NCBI GenBank assembly: GCA_028719045.1
Contig: JAQULD010000051.1
Span: 3,760 to 11,131, forward strand
DNA from: Candidatus Omnitrophota bacterium
Lineage (GTDB): Bacteria; Omnitrophota; Koll11; Gygaellales; Profunditerraquicolaceae
Direction: 5' to 3'
DNA: 7,372 nucleotides
In this document: positions 1-6,688 of the stretch, one piece after another
Layout: every line of letters begins with the position of its first letter
Numbering within the stretch: the first letter of the stretch is position 1
The notes under the pieces: generated by a model
What the model was told of the DNA's origin: nothing
The model's input: the letters and a program-made list of their open reading frames with translations, nothing else
Database searches by the model: none
Made by a program: the position numbers and the translations under genes

Positions 1-1487
1 ACAGTATCCTTTTCCAAATGAAAACTTTTGGTTTGCCCACCTAACAACAAGCCTATATAAGAACGCCCTGCCTTGGGGTCCAGGCCTGAGGTTTTAAGGA
101 ATTTACCGGCCTCTTCCTCAAGATAGCCGGCGTCAATAAGATTCAGCGCGCCCTGTGTTACGGCGATATTCTTTCTTTTCGCGGGGTTATCGTGTTTCGG
201 CATCACAACCAGGTCAAAACTCGAGGCGGGTAAAAGCGAAGGCTTTAAGACCACCAGGGATTTTGCCAGGTTGTGGCGTGAAAGCATAAGATTGACCGCG
301 GCAAGCGAAGAACCGCAGGATATTATTATGTCGGGTTTCCTGCTTGTCAAATAACCGTACGATGCCGGGCTTAAAAATGCCTTCATGCACCCAAGGCATC
401 CCTGGCAAACATATTTCCCGGAAAGACAGCCGCAAAAGCTAAGGGCTTTACGGGAAAACTTACTTTTAAACTTAACATCCGCGGTCTCGGTGTTTGCGCT
501 GATATTTTTTTCCCGCAAATATTCTTTAACGGTCCCGGCCAGAGATTGCGATTGCCTGAGGTGCCCGGTCTTACCGTCATTCAAGATCAGGATATTCCTC
601 TCCTTTGAGTACTTCCAGATCTTGTAAGTCCAAAGGTACTCTTGAGGGTAAGTTGTTATGAATTTCTCGTAAATATGGATGAGTTCCTGCAGGTTATCGC
701 GTATATCCTCTTCGGGGTTCCCCGTGTCCCTGACTTCAAAAGGCGGCGCTAAGATGATCTTTACGAACCTTCCCTGCTGCCTGGCGAAAAATGCCGGGAT
801 GATCGGCGAGCCGTATTTTAAGGCCAGCCTTACCGCTCCGGTGCTCATCGAAGCGTCTTTGCCGAAGAATTTTACCCCAACGCCGGTTTTGCCCCCCTGA
901 TCAACGGTCATCCCGATGGATTCGTTATTCCGCAGCACTTCTATTATCCGGCGGGTCTGGTTTTTCTTCTGGATTATCTTACAGCCTTTTTGGACCCGGT
1001 AAGAATTAAGCAGCCTGTTTAAACGCGGCATCCGCTGTTCCTGAACAAACAGATTAAAAGGAAAACCGAGGTTCGCGCATACGATATTGGAAAGCTCCCA
1101 GCTTCCGGCATGCGCTCCCACGAAGATCACGCCTTTTTTCTTTTCAAAAGCCTGGCGCACATAATCCAACCCCTCGATCTTTATGTACTTCTCCAGGTAC
1201 TGCCTGTCCATCTTCGGAATAAAAAATATTTCCATGATATTCTGCGCGAAGGAACGGTAAAAATCCCTGGTTACAGTGTTCAATTCGCGGACAGACAGTT
1301 TATCCCCTAAGGCGGCCTTGATATTTGCATAGGCGACAGCCCTGTGCTTGGCATCCAGGTAATAGACGAGTTCCCCTATCTTCCTGCCGGCAAAACAAGT
1401 CAGGTCCTCCGGCAAGGCCCTTATGACAGGGGCGAACAGCCTAAACAGAATACAACCCAAGTAATCGGTTATAAAATCCTTGTTCAT
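1..1487 (-). CDS. Fusion protein: LpxL/HtrB-type lipid A acyltransferase + ELM1/GtrOC1-type putative glycosyltransferase (3' end cut by window)
   Basis: One open frame runs from ATG 1487 to the left edge without a stop, giving 495 residues so far. An in-frame TAA at 1493-1491 lies just upstream, so 1487 is the earliest possible start. It overlaps the lpxK end by 47 bp, suggesting translational coupling; no good Shine-Dalgarno site is visible. Residues 1-292 match the lysophospholipid/lauroyl acyltransferase family: a hydrophobic N-terminus (9-26), the catalytic HX4E motif (H126, E131 in HAGSWE), a DQGG segment at 196-199, FFG at 207-209, and a final YLW...IWK at 285-292. This family adds secondary acyl chains to lipid A at the inner membrane. 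Residues 298-495 match the ELM1 (DUF1022) family: NDGKTGH at 303-309 followed by Q312/Q314, a PDIIISCG segment at 385-392, FDLVVMPKHD at 424-433, VTQGAL at 443-448 and LLGG at 481-484. ELM1 proteins usually have just over 300 residues, so roughly 110-130 are missing past the edge. A cysteine cluster lies at 352-367. The glycosyltransferase role is inferred from family naming. Confidence 0.9.
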   Translation of the reverse strand, partial: MNKDFITDYLGCILFRLFAPVIRALPEDLTCFAGRKIGELVYYLDAKHRAVAYANIKAALGDKLSVRELNTVTRDFYRSFAQNIMEIFFIPKMDRQYLEKYIKIEGLDYVRQAFEKKKGVIFVGAHAGSWELSNIVCANLGFPFNLFVQEQRMPRLNRLLNSYRVQKGCKIIQKKNQTRRIIEVLRNNESIGMTVDQGGKTGVGVKFFGKDASMSTGAVRLALKYGSPIIPAFFARQQGRFVKIILAPPFEVRDTGNPEEDIRDNLQELIHIYEKFITTYPQEYLWTYKIWKYSKERNILILNDGKTGHLRQSQSLAGTVKEYLREKNISANTETADVKFKSKFSRKALSFCGCLSGKYVCQGCLGCMKAFLSPASYGYLTSRKPDIIISCGSSLAAVNLMLSRHNLAKSLVVLKPSLLPASSFDLVVMPKHDNPAKRKNIAVTQGALNLIDAGYLEEEAGKFLKTSGLDPKAGRSYIGLLLGGQTKSFHLEKDT

Positions 1488-2520
1488 TTTTTATGATCTT
1501 CAATCTTACCTTAAGCACAAAGACCGGCAAACCGTATTCGCGTTCGGGCAAAGCCGATATCCTCGCCGTATCTTTCTGGGTAGTGATAAGGGCCAAAGCG
1601 CCCGACTCTTTTGCTTCCTTTACGATATTATCCAATTCTTCGTCGGAATAGCTATGGTGGTCCGGGAACCGCAAAGAAGCGTTTATTTTTATCCCAAGGC
1701 CTTTCACCGCGTTTTCAAACGAATCCGGATTGCCTATGCCGGAGAATAGAAGCACGGGTTTTGACTCCAGGGTTTTGACGCTAAGAAGTTTATCTTGTGC
1801 CCTGAAAGCGTAAAAACCCGCCGGCTCATGTATGGATTCCACAATAAGGGCATCCTTATTTATCCCGCTTAGATACCCTGCTATTTGCCGCGCACCGGCG
1901 TTTAAATTTGTATTTGTCAAAACAAAGATATCCGCGCGTTTGAGCGAAGAAAGAGGCTCGCGCAGTATACCCCGCGGTATCATCTGCCTGTTACCGAAGG
2001 GGTTAACGGAATCCACCGTTACGATCTCCAGGTCTTTTTTTATCTTCCATTGTTGAAAACCATCATCCAGGATAACCGTATCGGCGCCGTATTTCCCGAT
2101 AGCGAAAGCGGCTGCGCGCGCCCTGTCCGCGTCCACTATCACCGGGGTATCTTTTAAATTAGATTGCAGCATGAACGGTTCATCCCCCATTGCCGCGTAT
2201 TGCTTATTATCCTCAGGATTTCCGGCCGGCCTTCTCTTATAGCCCCTGGATATTATTGCCGCAGACCTTCCCCTCTCTTTCAAATAACCGGCGATAAACT
2301 CCACCAAACAGGTCTTTCCTGTTCCGCCGAGCGTGATATTGCCTACGCTTATTACCTTGCAGCGCAGCGAGCGCCGGTTCAGGCCCTGAAATAAAATAAG
2401 CATTCTTATTATCAAGCCGTAAACAAGGGAAAGCAAAAAAAGCAATATTTTCATAACGCCGGCCCCAAAACCGTTGGATCTGTCCGTGGCCAGGTTATAA
2501 AGATATTTCTTGAATGACAT
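1441..2520 (-). CDS. lpxK: Tetraacyldisaccharide 4'-kinase LpxK
   Basis: This enzyme transfers the gamma-phosphate of ATP to the 4' position of the tetraacylated lipid A disaccharide, giving lipid IVA, at the cytoplasmic face of the inner membrane. The 359-residue protein has the expected order of elements: a hydrophobic N-terminal anchor at about 24-44; a P-loop reading GNITLGGTGKT at 60-70; SRGYKRR at 91-97; GDEP at 112-115; LDDGFQ at 151-156; and a DHH motif at 287-289, as in the family's C-terminal active-site region. The length is slightly above the usual 310-350. The residue after LDDGFQ is Gln157 where His is common in the family. The ATG at 2520 lies 8 bp after the upstream stop, and an AAGG overlapping that stop could serve as ribosome binding site. 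The 3' end overlaps the acyltransferase fusion by 47 bp. The neighbouring acyltransferase supports the lipid A assignment. Confidence 0.96.
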   Translation of the reverse strand: MSFKKYLYNLATDRSNGFGAGVMKILLFLLSLVYGLIIRMLILFQGLNRRSLRCKVISVGNITLGGTGKTCLVEFIAGYLKERGRSAAIISRGYKRRPAGNPEDNKQYAAMGDEPFMLQSNLKDTPVIVDADRARAAAFAIGKYGADTVILDDGFQQWKIKKDLEIVTVDSVNPFGNRQMIPRGILREPLSSLKRADIFVLTNTNLNAGARQIAGYLSGINKDALIVESIHEPAGFYAFRAQDKLLSVKTLESKPVLLFSGIGNPDSFENAVKGLGIKINASLRFPDHHSYSDEELDNIVKEAKESGALALITTQKDTARISALPEREYGLPVFVLKVRLKIIKNEQGFYNRLLGLYSV

Positions 2521-2528
2521 ATGCCGCC

Positions 2529-3206
2529 TTAAAAGTTAACTTTTTCCCCTTTTAAAATAGGGGGTATTTTTTGCGCGTCAATGCGCATGCCGCCGTTATG
2601 CTCGATTTTCACGGTGTATATTATCCCGGGCAGAAATTTAGTCCCCGGGGCCTCTATCTGGGCATTTTTTATCCCCACCCTGTGCGCCTCTTTCGGATCC
2701 AGGGCGTATTGCCAGAATTTAGACCACAGCCTGCGTTCAAAACCGTTCCTTGCCCCCTCCACTTCATATCCTGAAGGGACTTGATCGATCTTGTTGATAT
2801 CAAAGACCTCCGTGGCTTTGTCCGAAAGGGAAAACACTTTCATAAAAAGGTAAGCGCTCTTGCCTTTTAAGGGATGCGCTCTTTTAACGTAGAAATCATC
2901 GAACCTAATGACCATCGACTGGAATTGGATGATGTTTCCGGAGAAAGTGAAATATTTAGGCGCCAGCGGCCTTTGTTTGGTGTCGTATTCCAGGAATTTA
3001 ATGGTGGTAAAAGTCTGATTCGCGGCCGGCCCGGCCTTTACATCGGTAACCATTACCTGCGCGATCCGCGAATCCGCGGTCAGGCGCTCTATGATCTTAC
3101 GCAGGAGCGCGTTTTCTCTCGCCGACTTGGTGGCGAAAAAAAACACGGCCAGCGCGAAAACCGCCAAAACTGAAATTTTAAACCAGGATACCTTTACTCT
3201 CATCAT
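2529..3206 (-). CDS. Unrecognised membrane-anchored periplasmic protein
   Basis: I do not recognise this 225-residue protein. It begins with a short basic N-terminus and one hydrophobic segment (about 9-26), then a charged, probably helical stretch (about 28-44, rich in Arg, Glu and Leu). The remaining 180 residues are soluble and look beta-rich, with alternating hydrophobic and polar residues (for example around 64-72, 84-104 and 193-202). The likely topology is a signal anchor with the bulk in the periplasm. There are no cysteines and no catalytic motif that I can name. Two ATG codons are adjacent (3206 and 3203), and either could be used. The upstream stop is 8 bp away and no clear Shine-Dalgarno site is seen, which suggests coupling to the preceding gene. 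It ends 8 bp before lpxK. This tight placement makes a role in lipid A or outer-envelope biogenesis plausible, but that is inference from context only. Confidence 0.85.
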   Translation of the reverse strand: MMRVKVSWFKISVLAVFALAVFFFATKSARENALLRKIIERLTADSRIAQVMVTDVKAGPAANQTFTTIKFLEYDTKQRPLAPKYFTFSGNIIQFQSMVIRFDDFYVKRAHPLKGKSAYLFMKVFSLSDKATEVFDINKIDQVPSGYEVEGARNGFERRLWSKFWQYALDPKEAHRVGIKNAQIEAPGTKFLPGIIYTVKIEHNGGMRIDAQKIPPILKGEKVNF

Positions 3207-3214
3207 TAACCGTT

Positions 3215-3937
3215 TTATAAATGGTAAACCCTGAGCCTTAACATGCTGGCCACGTTATCGTGGGATGTGATTTTGTGTATATCGGAAATATAACCCGCTA
3301 TTGCCGGTTTTGCCCCCAGGTTATCGCTTAAAAGTTTCAAGATGCTGTTATCCTGTAACGGGATAAATGTAACGCATAAATATAAAACCGAGAAATAAAC
3401 AAGGTGCGATACAAAGAATGTCCCGACAGCTCCGTAGAACTTCAGGTTGAAAGTCCTTGCCAGGAGCCAGATGTAGACCGCGATCGCCGCGCCAAGCACG
3501 AACAGGGAAAAATTCTGTTCTACCGGCGTGTACATGTCCGGCTGCAGCTTTAAGACCAGGTAATCGAGCGATCTCCATACCACTTTGAAGAGAAGTAAAA
3601 TCACGAACCAGGAAAAATTAAGGATAAAAAGGAACCAGCAATACATCTTAAAATTTACGCTCTTTTCTCCGGTATAAATCAACATCGCCAGCCACAGGCA
3701 AAAAACGGAAAAAACAAGGTCCGCGGCGGTCAAAAAAATGGTTTCCTGCAGGCTAAGCTTTTGCTCCGGCTTTTGCGCTTCCTCTTCGGTTTTTACAAAA
3801 TTGACCAGCCAATCGTGGAAACCGGAGATCTTCGCGCTGTTATCGGGGTTTTTTTGGGCCGTTGAAACGGCGATGCAGGCGCCGGGCAAAGCGGAAAACA
3901 AATAAAAAATAACCAGAAGGATAAGTATCTTTTTCAT
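3215..3937 (-). CDS. Unrecognised polytopic membrane protein with signal peptide
   Basis: I do not recognise this 240-residue protein. It starts with a typical signal peptide (two Lys, then a hydrophobic core at about 4-19, with a small-residue region at 20-27 suitable for cleavage). A hydrophilic stretch at about 28-60 follows, rich in Lys, Glu and Gln. Four hydrophobic segments then follow at about 66-88, 98-120, 142-160 and 167-192, and a soluble tail of nearly 50 residues closes the protein. Aromatic residues are abundant in the membrane segments (several Trp, Phe and Tyr). If the signal peptide is cleaved, both termini would be on the periplasmic side. The ATG at 3937 is supported by a GGAGGT site 5 nt upstream, the best ribosome binding site in the window. 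The next gene begins 8 bp after its stop. It may work together with the following periplasmic protein; the function is unknown. Confidence 0.85.
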   Translation of the reverse strand: MKKILILLVIFYLFSALPGACIAVSTAQKNPDNSAKISGFHDWLVNFVKTEEEAQKPEQKLSLQETIFLTAADLVFSVFCLWLAMLIYTGEKSVNFKMYCWFLFILNFSWFVILLLFKVVWRSLDYLVLKLQPDMYTPVEQNFSLFVLGAAIAVYIWLLARTFNLKFYGAVGTFFVSHLVYFSVLYLCVTFIPLQDNSILKLLSDNLGAKPAIAGYISDIHKITSHDNVASMLRLRVYHL

Positions 3938-3942
3938 TTGTG

Positions 3943-3948
3943 ACCTCC
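3943..3948 (-). promoter_or_regulatory. Strong Shine-Dalgarno site for the 3937-3215 gene
   Basis: On the minus strand the sequence reads GGAGGT, five bases before the ATG at 3937. It fixes that start and contrasts with the weak or absent sites ahead of the other genes. This suggests independent initiation at the head of the four-gene envelope cluster, with the genes behind it depending on coupling. Confidence 0.85.
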
Positions 3949-3995
3949 GGTTTTAAGAGACTGTTTAGTCTTATGTAAAGGGAATAGGGATTACT

Positions 3996-6608
3996 TTAAG
4001 CCAAATGCGCCTTGATAATATTTTCTTTTGCTTTAAGGCTGTCTCTCTTTATCGTGTAACCGCAATTAAAGGAAGGGATTTCTTTACCGTTCAGAAACAA
4101 TTCTTTTATCGTACAGGCTTTGTTCTCTTTTTTCCCCTTTATGAAAACAACGCTTATTCTTTTGCCAAGATTGGAAAAATCCAGCCTGATTTCTTTATCA
4201 AAGAAATTTTCCGGGATCAATTTCGGTTCAATGCGCATATCCCCAAGGAAAAACTTTATCCCCAGGACCTCTTCCATCAATGTATAGATATACCAGCTGG
4301 CCGATCCGGTAAGGTAGAGATAAAGCCCCCTGCCCTGTCCGTTGAAATATTCCGGCATAACCGGATAGATCATTCCTTTTTCGGAAACCGCCATTTTATA
4401 AATGGAATCAATCGCCTCGAAACCTTCTTTAGAGAAACCCCTTTTATATAAAGCGTTGGCCAGCATTACCACCATATGGTCGAAGAAAGCGCCGTTTTCT
4501 TTGTCTCCGTAAGAAAAGCCGAACGCCCTGCCGAAATCCATGCATATGGACCCAAAATCGGTATTCAGCCTGAAACCCCCGAGGCCTTTATCCTGAAGAT
4601 GTTCTTTTATCGAATCCCAGGCGCGCCTTATCTGCCCGGCAGCAGCCCCTGAGCTCATTATCGCGAAAACCTGGGACTGCAGCATCATTTTTGTTTTACC
4701 GCCGGACTTTCCTTCCACGCGCCTTCCCCTGTTGTCGTAGTATCCGTTAAAAAAGCCTTCTTTAAGCCACTCTTTTTCCCTTAACCAGTCAAAAAGATGG
4801 GCGGACTTATCGTTTAAGTCTTTGATCAGGTCTTCGATCTTTATATCCACCTTTTCGCCGCTTAACCGTTTTGTCTTCTCAAAATACAGCTCCAGCCTTT
4901 TCTGTTTTTCTTTATAATTACTGTAATCCAGCGGGCCATTCCTGCCATCAAGAAGCAGGGCCAATTCCTTCAAAACAGCCACGCTTTTTGTTTTCGTTTT
5001 CAGCGCTTCCAGGAACCCGCAGATATCTTTCAGATTATGGGCATACATAAAGCTGAAAGCCGCGCTTTCCCCGCGCTGGCTCGCCATATCCAGCCCGTCA
5101 TTCCAGTCGGCATTCTCAAGGCGGATGATATTATGTGACCCGACGTTAAAGAACGGGATAAGATTCTGGACCAAAAGATGCTCAAGGATGGTTCCCTTGT
5201 AAATCTTATTGTCTTTAGCGCGCAGGGAATAACCGTCCTGCGAAAAATCAGGCTCTATTCTTTTGGCCCTCTCTAATTGCTGGTCCCTGAAATAGCCGGC
5301 CTCTTTTAAAAGGAACCCTAAATCGCCGGTCTTATTCAGATAAAGCTTCAGCGTCAGATACGGCCAGACACCGTGATCCATCCACACGCGGCTTATACGG
5401 TTGCGGTCCGGGATAAAATCGCCGTCTTTGGTGATTATAGTGGCGTTCGAACCGTCTATCCTTACCCCCTTGAAATTATTGAATATAGAATCCCCGGCTT
5501 TCTCCGGTTCCACAAGAAGAAGGGCCAAGGCATCCTGCCAGAGGTCGCGCCAGCCCCGTCCGCCTTTACCGTAATCAAAGTGCGGCAGGAACGAGCAACC
5601 GAAAAGTTTTCTTAGGGTAGGCTGCAGTTTTACCCATTTTAACCAGCCGTTATAATTTCTGTCGCCAAAATCGAAATCAAGCGCCGAAAGATATCCCTGC
5701 CAGTATTTCTTGGTCTCCCGCAGGCTTTGTTTGACCTTAGACGGCGTATTAAGCTTTCCAAAAACCGCGTTTATCTTATTTCTGGAACCTTCTATTCCCA
5801 TAACCAGGAAATAATCCGCTTCCCCTCCGGGATCAAGCTTTTTATCCCTGAACCGAAATCCGGCGCAGGCCTCTTTACCGTCAAAGGTATCTTCTTTCTT
5901 CGCGGCCGGCTTTAAATCTTTTATAACCGCATCCGGAGAAACAATATCACCTTCTCCGAGAAAACAATCCAGGGTGGGGAACTGCCCAACAGGAGCGGCC
6001 GTATTACCCTCATATCCCAGCGTAAAATAAATATCGGTATTTTCCCTGTGTCCTTTTTCGTCAAATATCATAGTGGGTTTAAGCAATATACCGTATTTGT
6101 CAAGGTAAACCCGGTTCAGGAGGGAACTTACATGCCGATGGTCCCGCAGGTTCTTTTCCGACCTGCCGAAAAGCGGGATAAATGAAGTGGGGGTGATCTT
6201 TACCGCGCGCCTGCTTTTGTTTATTACTTTGACCCACATGACCTCGGCAGCCAGGTCGTATGGGATAAAATTAAGGATCTCCAAGCGCAGCCCCGAGGCA
6301 ATCTTTATTATCTTATGGTAAAGGAATCCCGCCTCGAGCTTGTCGTTGGCGGAAAACGAGGCCCTGATGACCTCTTTATCCTTTTTGATGAAAAACTCCC
6401 TGCGGCAGAGTAAATTATTCCTTATATCCTCTATGCTTGCCGGAACAGTAAGAAAACGGTCGTTATCCTTCTTTATATCGCCGGCAAGATTCGGGCTTAT
6501 GGAACTTAAAAGGCTGCCGTCACGGTTCGTAAGCGGGAAATAAAGGTTGTACCTGTGAGGGTTTTCTACGCTAAACGACGCTTGATCGTCAATAAACTTG
6601 TAAATCAT
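3996..6608 (-). CDS. GH94-type disaccharide phosphorylase (cellobiose/laminaribiose phosphorylase-like)
   Basis: This 870-residue protein belongs to glycoside hydrolase family 94, whose members reversibly split beta-linked disaccharides or oligosaccharides with phosphate, giving alpha-glucose 1-phosphate or a related sugar phosphate. The N-terminal 300 residues look like the family's beta-sandwich domain. The catalytic alpha-barrel follows, with RGWRDLWQD at 351-359, DWNDGLD at 501-507 (D504 corresponds to the general acid Asp of the WND motif), KENG...H at 703-711 (H711 at the family's phosphate-binding His position) and YLTGSASW at 765-772 (phosphate-loop Thr/Ser). A small C-terminal beta domain closes the protein. 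All key motifs are present, so it is probably active. There is no signal peptide, so it is cytoplasmic. The substrate cannot be read from the sequence; the N-terminus loosely recalls laminaribiose-type enzymes, but I hold that weakly. The start at 6608 has a weak AAGAGA upstream. It ends 58 bp before the next gene, so co-transcription is possible. Confidence 0.9.
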   Translation of the reverse strand: MIYKFIDDQASFSVENPHRYNLYFPLTNRDGSLLSSISPNLAGDIKKDNDRFLTVPASIEDIRNNLLCRREFFIKKDKEVIRASFSANDKLEAGFLYHKIIKIASGLRLEILNFIPYDLAAEVMWVKVINKSRRAVKITPTSFIPLFGRSEKNLRDHRHVSSLLNRVYLDKYGILLKPTMIFDEKGHRENTDIYFTLGYEGNTAAPVGQFPTLDCFLGEGDIVSPDAVIKDLKPAAKKEDTFDGKEACAGFRFRDKKLDPGGEADYFLVMGIEGSRNKINAVFGKLNTPSKVKQSLRETKKYWQGYLSALDFDFGDRNYNGWLKWVKLQPTLRKLFGCSFLPHFDYGKGGRGWRDLWQDALALLLVEPEKAGDSIFNNFKGVRIDGSNATIITKDGDFIPDRNRISRVWMDHGVWPYLTLKLYLNKTGDLGFLLKEAGYFRDQQLERAKRIEPDFSQDGYSLRAKDNKIYKGTILEHLLVQNLIPFFNVGSHNIIRLENADWNDGLDMASQRGESAAFSFMYAHNLKDICGFLEALKTKTKSVAVLKELALLLDGRNGPLDYSNYKEKQKRLELYFEKTKRLSGEKVDIKIEDLIKDLNDKSAHLFDWLREKEWLKEGFFNGYYDNRGRRVEGKSGGKTKMMLQSQVFAIMSSGAAAGQIRRAWDSIKEHLQDKGLGGFRLNTDFGSICMDFGRAFGFSYGDKENGAFFDHMVVMLANALYKRGFSKEGFEAIDSIYKMAVSEKGMIYPVMPEYFNGQGRGLYLYLTGSASWYIYTLMEEVLGIKFFLGDMRIEPKLIPENFFDKEIRLDFSNLGKRISVVFIKGKKENKACTIKELFLNGKEIPSFNCGYTIKRDSLKAKENIIKAHLA

Positions 6609-6629
6609 TTTTGTCTCTTATTAATAGGA

Positions 6630-6659
6630 ACCCCGCACCTTAGATCTAAGATGCGGGGT
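6630..6659 (-). terminator. Inverted repeat between the MscS-like gene and the phosphorylase gene, possible terminator or attenuator
   Basis: An 8-bp arm (ACCCCGCA at 6630-6637) pairs perfectly with TGCGGGGT at 6652-6659. Inside it, after one C/A mismatch, lies a perfect 12-nt palindrome, CTTAGATCTAAG (6639-6650). The RNA would form a long GC-rich hairpin on either strand. On the minus strand the stem is followed by TTCCTATTAATAAG, which is AT-rich but lacks a proper U tract, so intrinsic termination may be leaky. It ends about 21 bases before the phosphorylase start, so it could also act in the leader of that gene or protect an mRNA end. Confidence 0.5.
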
Positions 6660-6688
6660 CCGGTAACCTTAGTGTGAATTGCTTTAAG

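Noticed and set aside
214..580. Two overlapping minus-strand open frames of 65 and 73 codons
   Set aside because: They are out of frame with the long fusion gene, which covers the same bases and carries clear ELM1 motifs, and their translations look like shadow sequence.
1..600. The left-edge coding region as a Kdo transferase (waaA/kdtA), which often lies near lpxK
   Set aside because: The motifs seen (NDGKTGH, FDLVVMPKHD, VTQGAL, LLGG) are those of the ELM1 family, and the frame is joined to the acyltransferase rather than starting on its own.
560..640. A possible frameshift or separate overlapping gene at the acyltransferase-ELM1 junction
   Set aside because: I translated the reverse complement through the junction and the frame stays open, with family motifs on both sides. 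There is no ATG close to the start of the ELM1 half. A sequencing indel can be excluded only from reads.
2571..3173. Several plus-strand open frames of 67 to 99 codons opposite the unrecognised periplasmic gene
   Set aside because: They overlap each other and the minus-strand gene, lack ribosome binding sites and show no recognisable sequence. The minus-strand frame has a proper membrane anchor and operon spacing.
3866..3900. A lipoprotein signal at Cys21 of the 240-residue membrane protein
   Set aside because: The residues before the Cys are L-P-G-A, with Pro at the -3 position, which does not fit a lipobox. An ordinary signal peptidase I site just after it is more likely.
3958..3971. A small stem (AGACT / AGTCT with a 4-nt loop) between the phosphorylase and the next gene, as a terminator
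   Set aside because: Only five base pairs with one or two GC pairs and no U tract follow in the minus-strand direction, so it is too weak to call.
4005..4451. A 148-codon open frame on the plus strand
   Set aside because: It lies wholly antisense to the C-terminal part of the GH94 gene, whose motifs are intact. Its translation shows no domain and it has no credible start context.
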